In this document: positions 59,584 to 64,000 of the stretch, piece by piece
Layout: each line of letters starts with the position of its first letter
How positions within the stretch are numbered: position 1 is the stretch's first letter
NCBI RefSeq assembly: GCF_014648075.1
Contig: NZ_BMQK01000016.1
Location: forward strand, 105,146 to 169,145
Source: Streptomyces ruber
Lineage (GTDB): Bacteria; Actinomycetota; Actinomycetes; Streptomycetales; Streptomycetaceae
Direction of reading: 5' to 3'
Length of the DNA: 64,000 nt
Notes under the pieces: model-generated
Told to the model about the DNA's origin: nothing
The model's database searches: none
Seen by the model: the letters and a program-made list of their open reading frames with translations, nothing else
Position numbers and translations under genes: made by a program

Positions 59584-60482
59584 GATGTGCCCTTCTCGGT
59601 TTTCGGTTCTGCGGTTCGTACGGTCACACGCGGTGCGGCGGGAACCCGGACGTCCTCCTCGACGGACAGGGCGGTCCGGATCCCGAAGTTCTCCTGCAGC
59701 GCGTGCAGGTACAGCCCGTCCGGGCTGTCCTGGAAGTCGCTGCCGAGCCGCTTGCCGTTCCCGACGGCGAGCACCGTGTAGGGCGGCACCAGCGGCTTGT
59801 TGTCGACCAGTATCGCGTCGCCCGCCGCCCGGATCGCGGACAGCGCCGTCAGCCGCTGTCCGTTGATCGAGACGGCTTCCGCGCCGGACTGCCACAGCCC
59901 GTTGACGACGCGCTGCATGTCGCGGTCGCGCACACGTCCGGTGTCGGAGAAGCCGGAGGACCCGCGCGGATCGCCGTCCCCGCCGGCGCCGGCCTCCTTC
60001 GCGTCGTTCACGACGAGCTTCACACCCGGTCCGTGCACCTCGACGGCGCCCGCCAGGATGCCGACGAGCTCTCTGCGGTCACTGCCCCCGTCACCCTTCA
60101 GCGCCTCACGCTGCCGGGCGCTCACCTCGGCACGGAGATCGTCGACGCTCTTCTCGAGCGCGTCCGCGGCCTCGGTCTCGCGCTCGATGCGCTCGATGAG
60201 CTCCTCGCGCTCCTTGGCCACCGCGGGCGCCGTGACACGCGCCTGTGCCGCCCCCACCGTCACGACGAGGGCGGCGAGCACCAGCCCGGCGGCCAGCCCC
60301 AACTTGGCCCGGACGGTCTTCGGCATGCCCCCCGTGCCGCCCTGTCTGCGGGCGGCGGCCTCGGCGTACCCGTCGTCGAGGCTGTGGTCCATGACGTTGG
60401 TGAGCAGCGACATGGAGGCATCCGGGCGCGAGGGTCGCGCGGGAGTGCTCCGAACGGGGGGCTGCTGCGGCATGCCGCACAT
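59580..60482 (-). CDS. DUF881 membrane protein (Rv1823-like), first gene of the operon
   Basis: The 300-residue protein has a cytoplasmic tail with MSLLTNVMDHSLDDGYAEAA, one membrane helix (about residues 70-92), a coiled coil (ELIERIERETEAADALEKSV) and a DUF881 domain (VNGLWQSGAEAVSINGQRLT). It is paralogous to the DUF881 gene at 58391. ATG 60482 is used; ATG 60473 is an alternative and neither has a strong ribosome-binding site. It heads a tightly coupled three-gene operon. Confidence 0.92.
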   Translation of the reverse strand: MCGMPQQPPVRSTPARPSRPDASMSLLTNVMDHSLDDGYAEAAARRQGGTGGMPKTVRAKLGLAAGLVLAALVVTVGAAQARVTAPAVAKEREELIERIERETEAADALEKSVDDLRAEVSARQREALKGDGGSDRRELVGILAGAVEVHGPGVKLVVNDAKEAGAGGDGDPRGSSGFSDTGRVRDRDMQRVVNGLWQSGAEAVSINGQRLTALSAIRAAGDAILVDNKPLVPPYTVLAVGNGKRLGSDFQDSPDGLYLHALQENFGIRTALSVEEDVRVPAAPRVTVRTAEPKTEKGTS

Positions 60483-60522
60483 CGTCGCACGTCGTGGCCA
60501 GTACCTCCGAATGGCCCCACCG

Positions 60523-60564
60523 GCGTGCCGGACAGGCCCCGTTGTGGGCACTTGTCCGGCACGC
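60523..60564 (-). terminator. Terminator downstream of the mannosyl-nucleotide gene
   Basis: GCGTGCCGGACA and its exact complement form a 12-bp stem with an 18-nt loop, 16 bp beyond the stop codon, and separate that gene from the DUF881 operon. Confidence 0.85.
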
Positions 60565-60579
60565 GCGCGTGTGACGGTT

Positions 60580-63075
60580 TTACCGGCCGGCGCTGTCCAC
60601 GACCGCCGACCACTCGTCGAGCAGGGCCTGGGCGGACGCGTCGTCCGGCCCCTCGGCCCACAGGTGCGTGACGGCCTCGGCGGGGTCCGGAAGGACCATC
60701 ACCCAGCGACCGTCGGTCTCCACGACCCGTACGCCGTCGGTCGTGTCGACGAAGCGGTCCCCGGCCGCCTCCACGACCCGCCGCATGACCAGGCCCTTGA
60801 CGGCCCACGGGGTCGCGAGGTCACGCTTGAGGACGTGCGCCCGCGGTATGCGGGCGTCGATCTGGCTGAGCGTGAGCTGCGTCCGCGCCACCAGCCCGAT
60901 GAGCCGGACGAACGCGGCCGTGCCGTCGAAGACACTGCTGAACTCGGGCACGATGAAGCCGCCGCGCCCGTCACCGCCGAAGATCGTCGACTCGTCGCCG
61001 CCGACCCGCGTCAGGTCGTCGGGAGACGTGGTCGTCCACTCCACCTGCGTCCCGTGGTACGCCGCCACCTGCTCGGCGATCCGGGTCGTGGTGACCGGCA
61101 GCGCGACACGTCCGCTGCGCCGCTCCGCCGCCACCAGGTCGAGCATGACGAGCAGCGCCCGGTCGTCCTCGACGATCCGCCCCTTCTCGTCGACGAGCGA
61201 GATCCGCTCGCCCACCGGGTCGAACCGCACGCCGAACGCCGCCCGCGACGAAGCCACGATCTCGCCGAGCCGCACCAGGCCCGCGCGCCGCATCTCCGCG
61301 GTCTCCGTCGGCCTGGACTCGTCGAGGCCGGGGTTGATGGTCAACGAGTCCACCCCGAGCTTGCCGAGCAGGCTGGGCAGGACGAGCCCCGCACTGCCGT
61401 TCGAGGCGTCGACGACCACCTTGAGCCCCGACTCGGCGATGCCGCTCGTGTCGACGTTCCGCAGCAGCGACCCCGAGTACGAGTCGTAGACGCTGGACGG
61501 GAAGTGCAGGTCGCCGATCTCGCCCGGGAACGCACGCCGGTACTCCTGCCGTGCGAAGACCCGGTCCAGCTTCCGCTGTTTGGCCTGCGAGAGGTCGGCG
61601 CCCTCCCCGTCGAAGAACATGATGTCGACCGAGTCCGGCACTCCCGGAGTCGTCCGGATCATGATTCCGCCGGCACTTCCTCTGGCGGTCTGCTGCCGCG
61701 CCACGGGCAGCGGTACGTTCTCCAGGTCGCGCACGTCGATCGCGCTGGCCTGGAGCGCCGAGATGACGGCGCGCTTGAGCGCACGGGCACCTCTGGAGTG
61801 GTCACGGGCGGTGGTGACCGTGGAGCCCTTCTTGAGCGTCGTCGCGTACGCTCCCGCGAGCCTCACGGCCAGCTCCGGGGTGATCTCGACGTTCAGGATC
61901 CCGGACACACCGCGGGCGCCGAACAGGTGCGCCTGACCTCGCGACTCCCAGATCACCGAGTTGTTGACGAAGGCACCGGCCTCGATCGTCTTGAACGGGT
62001 AGACCCGTACGTTGCCCTGCACGATCGATTCTTCACCGACGAGGCACTCGTCGCCGATGACGGCGCCGTCCTCGATCCGCGCGGCACGCATGATGTCGGT
62101 GTTCTTGCCGACGACGCATCCCCGCAGATTGCTCTGCTGCCCGATGTACACGTTGTCGTGGACGACCGCCTTGTGCAGGAAGGCCCCGCTCTTCACGACG
62201 ACGTTCGAGCCGACGACGGTGTGCTCACGGATCTCGGCGCCGGCCTCGACCTTGGCGTAGTCCCCGATGTACGCCGGTCCGCGGACCTCGGCGTCCGGGT
62301 GGACCTCTGCACCCTCGGCGATCCACACGCCGGGCGAGAGCTCGAACCCGTCGATGTCGACGTCGACCTTGCCCTCGAGAACGTCGGCCTGGGCCTTCAC
62401 ATAGCTCTCGTGCGTGCCGACGTCCTCCCAGTAGCCCTCGGCGACATAGCCGTAGATCGGCTTGCCTTCCTTCATCAGCTGCGGGAAGACATCACCGGAC
62501 CAGTCGACGGGAACGTCGGGTTCGACGTAGTCGAAGACCTCGGGCTCCATCACGTAAATGCCCGTGTTCACCGTGTCGGAGAAGACCTGGCCCCAGGTCG
62601 GCTTCTCCAGGAAGCGCTCGACCTTGCCCTCGTCGTCCACGATGGTGATACCGAATTCGAGAGGATTCGGTACGCGCGTCAGGCAGACGGTGACCAGCGC
62701 ACCCTTTTCCTTGTGGAAATTGATGAGCTCGGTGAGATCGAAGTCTGTCAGGGCATCGCCGGAGATGACGAGGAACGCGTCGTCCTTGAGGGCTTCCTCG
62801 GCGTTCTTCACACTCCCGGCCGTGCCGAGTGGCTTCTCCTCATTGGCATAGGTGAGCTCCATTCCGAGCTCCTCACCGTCACCGAAGTAGTTCTTGACGA
62901 GTGACGCCAGGAACTGGACGGTTACCACGGTCTCATTGAGCCCATGCCTTTTGAGCAGCCTCAGCACGTGCTCCATGATCGGCCGGTTGACCACCGGCAG
63001 GAGCGGCTTGGGCATGCTCGAGGTCATGGGGCGAAGGCGTGTGCCTTCACCACCGGCCATCACGACGGCCTTCAT
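60580..63075 (-). CDS. Mannose-1-phosphate guanylyltransferase fused to a degenerate phosphomannomutase-like domain
   Basis: The 831-residue protein has an N-terminal nucleotidyltransferase with MKAVVMAGGEGTRLRPMTSS and ISGDALTDFDL (residues 1-235), a left-handed beta-helix (about 250-360) and a C-terminal region with the fold of alpha-D-phosphohexomutases (about 380-831). The mutase signatures are altered: TASHNP is replaced by IRTTPGVPDS, the DGDxDR metal loop by FDPVGER, and the sugar loop by GGDESTIFGG. The N-terminal half likely makes GDP-mannose for protein O-mannosylation and lipoglycans. ATG 63075 is the clear start. Confidence 0.93.
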   Translation of the reverse strand: MKAVVMAGGEGTRLRPMTSSMPKPLLPVVNRPIMEHVLRLLKRHGLNETVVTVQFLASLVKNYFGDGEELGMELTYANEEKPLGTAGSVKNAEEALKDDAFLVISGDALTDFDLTELINFHKEKGALVTVCLTRVPNPLEFGITIVDDEGKVERFLEKPTWGQVFSDTVNTGIYVMEPEVFDYVEPDVPVDWSGDVFPQLMKEGKPIYGYVAEGYWEDVGTHESYVKAQADVLEGKVDVDIDGFELSPGVWIAEGAEVHPDAEVRGPAYIGDYAKVEAGAEIREHTVVGSNVVVKSGAFLHKAVVHDNVYIGQQSNLRGCVVGKNTDIMRAARIEDGAVIGDECLVGEESIVQGNVRVYPFKTIEAGAFVNNSVIWESRGQAHLFGARGVSGILNVEITPELAVRLAGAYATTLKKGSTVTTARDHSRGARALKRAVISALQASAIDVRDLENVPLPVARQQTARGSAGGIMIRTTPGVPDSVDIMFFDGEGADLSQAKQRKLDRVFARQEYRRAFPGEIGDLHFPSSVYDSYSGSLLRNVDTSGIAESGLKVVVDASNGSAGLVLPSLLGKLGVDSLTINPGLDESRPTETAEMRRAGLVRLGEIVASSRAAFGVRFDPVGERISLVDEKGRIVEDDRALLVMLDLVAAERRSGRVALPVTTTRIAEQVAAYHGTQVEWTTTSPDDLTRVGGDESTIFGGDGRGGFIVPEFSSVFDGTAAFVRLIGLVARTQLTLSQIDARIPRAHVLKRDLATPWAVKGLVMRRVVEAAGDRFVDTTDGVRVVETDGRWVMVLPDPAEAVTHLWAEGPDDASAQALLDEWSAVVDSAGR

Positions 63076-63187
63076 GTCGGAAGCGTCCTCCTTGAAGAGA
63101 CGGTTGGACCGACCTCACCCGTCCAGATTGTCCCGCACATTTACCACGCGGGCCATCAGGCCACTAGGCGCCCCTATCCGGGCGAGC

Positions 63188-63796
63188 TCAATCGGCCACG
63201 GCGTCCGCTCGAACCAGGCGGCGGACCTGTACCACGTAGAGGACTCCTGCCCACCAATACAGAGTTGTACCCCATCCGGCGAACGCCCATCCGAAAATTG
63301 CAGCGAGTGACGAGATCCAACCACTTCCGTCACTGAGGAGAAGCAACGGGAAGGCGTACATCAGGTTGAAGGTAGCCGCCTTCCCCAGGAAGTTCACCTG
63401 GGGCGGCGGGTAGCCGTGACGCCTGAGGATGCCCACCATCACCAGCAGGACCAGTTCCCGCGCCAGCAGCACGAGGGTCAGCCAGAGCGGAAGGATCTCC
63501 CGCCAGGTTAGGCCTACCAGGGTCGACAGGATGTAGAGCCGGTCGGCCGCCGGGTCCAGGAGCCGGCCGAGGCTGCTGATCTGGTTCCAGCGCCTGGCCA
63601 GCTTGCCGTCGAGGTAGTCGCTGACGCCGCTGAGAGCCAGCACCAGCAGCGCCCAGCCGTCACTCTTGGGCCCGCCGAACTCCGGCCGGAGAATCAACCA
63701 CAGGAAGACGGGCACTCCTACGAGCCGCGCCATGCTGAGGATGTTCGGGATGGTGAGGATCCGATCCGTCTGGACCTTGGTCTCCTGGACCTCCAC
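63188..63796 (-). CDS. CDP-alcohol phosphatidyltransferase family membrane enzyme (PgsA-like)
   Basis: The 202-residue protein has about five membrane helices and the complete family motif D63-G64-x2-A67-R68-x8-G77-x3-D81-x3-D85. It transfers a phosphatidyl group from CDP-diacylglycerol to an alcohol; the mycobacterial relative at this position is PgsA2. GTG 63796 follows AGGAGG. It lies 112 bp upstream of the mannosyl-nucleotide gene and downstream of the rRNA operon terminator. Confidence 0.92.
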   Translation of the reverse strand: MEVQETKVQTDRILTIPNILSMARLVGVPVFLWLILRPEFGGPKSDGWALLVLALSGVSDYLDGKLARRWNQISSLGRLLDPAADRLYILSTLVGLTWREILPLWLTLVLLARELVLLVMVGILRRHGYPPPQVNFLGKAATFNLMYAFPLLLLSDGSGWISSLAAIFGWAFAGWGTTLYWWAGVLYVVQVRRLVRADAVAD

Positions 63797-63853
63797 CCGG
63801 GGGCCTCCTGAAGGGAAAAAAGCGGATGATGCCCCCCGACCTTACCTCAACGC

Positions 63854-63897
63854 AAAAAAGCTCTGGCTCCCAGGCATGATGCCTGGGAGCCAGAGCT
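63854..63897 (-). terminator. rRNA operon terminator
   Basis: A perfect 19-bp inverted repeat (AGCTCTGGCTCCCAGGCAT and its complement, 1-nt centre) is followed on the minus strand by a run of six T. It lies 10 bp after the 5S rRNA end, a canonical intrinsic terminator for the ribosomal operon. Confidence 0.97.
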
Positions 63898-63907
63898 CTA
63901 ATAATTG

Positions 63908-64000
63908 TTCGGCGGCGTCCTACTCTCCCACAGGGTCCCCCCTGCAGTACCATCGGCGCTGTAAGGCTTAGCTTCCGGGTTCGGAATGTAACCGGGCGTT
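63908..64000 (-). rRNA. rrf: 5S ribosomal RNA, 3' part (runs off the window)
   Basis: The minus strand reads AACGCCCGGTTACATTCCGA, then ACCCGGAAGCTAAGCC and ends GAGTAGGACGCCGCCGAA, the conserved loop and 3' helix of actinobacterial 5S rRNA. About 93 of some 119 nt are present; the 5' part, and presumably 23S and 16S rRNA genes, lie beyond 64000. Confidence 0.97.

Noticed and set aside
59797..62904. Plus-strand open frame of 1035 codons opposite DUF881 and the mannosyl-nucleotide gene
   Set aside because: It spans several real minus-strand genes and their terminator, so it is a shadow.

Overview
The window is high-GC actinobacterial DNA and reads as a Streptomyces chromosome. The signs are strong third-position G/C bias, frequent GTG starts, Tat and lipoprotein signals, a third divergent EF-Tu gene (tuf3), the Streptomyces-specific DUF5999 protein, and an actinobacterial FtsR/GarA/DUF881/Sbp cluster beside a ribosomal RNA operon. 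From memory, the order tuf3 ... lnt ... ung ... gcvP ... dinB ... FHA gene ... manC-like gene ... pgsA-like gene ... rrn matches the SCO13xx region of S. coelicolor; I could not check this.

Layout: 1-12 kb holds stress, redox and transport genes: a universal stress protein, a cyclic-nucleotide-binding protein, a TetR/flavin-reductase pair with three operators, a CDF transporter, two hexapeptide-repeat proteins, DedA, a Tat-exported GH3 glycosidase and an MFS exporter. They are followed by a chimeric, frameshifted remnant of a peptide ABC transporter (11.6-12.1 kb). 12-15 kb holds a spermidine-synthase-like gene and tuf3 with a structured upstream region. 15.9-19 kb is a three-gene sugar-type operon (cupin, PmoA-like, Gfo/Idh/MocA) behind one promoter with a LacI-type operator.

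19.2-23.7 kb is the most unusual stretch. Intact uppP is followed by a secreted SH3-like protein, a truncated small gene and a phage remnant (tail-type genes and an endolysin broken by a 20-bp duplication). A 129-bp, 126/129-identical copy of the uppP 3' end then leads back into the normal chromosome. 23.8-49 kb is a mosaic of housekeeping and regulatory genes: lnt, ung, two SDR enzymes, a HipA-like/DUF3037 pair, a Rieske lipoprotein, LysR/DMT, MocR/flavoprotein, PadR, PhzF, a CPBP protease and a GCS2 ligase. Several divergent regulator/target pairs have palindromic operators that can be read directly.

49.4-64 kb is the conserved block: gcvP behind a tandem glycine riboswitch, PRC-barrel, dinB, a MerR regulator, a DUF151 nuclease, FtsR, a GarA-type FHA protein, DUF881-Sbp-DUF881, a GDP-mannose-pyrophosphorylase-type fusion with a degenerate mutase domain, and a CDP-alcohol phosphatidyltransferase. 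It ends with the terminator and the 3' part of a 5S rRNA gene read leftward. By analogy with Mycobacterium and Corynebacterium, this block ties glycine and central-carbon control to cell division and envelope synthesis.

No CRISPR array, complete mobile element or obvious new defence system is visible. The best leads are the uppP-flanked remnant, the nested promoter and ribosome-binding site inside the FHA gene, the pseudo-mutase fusion, the tuf3 upstream structure and the sugar operon with unknown substrate.
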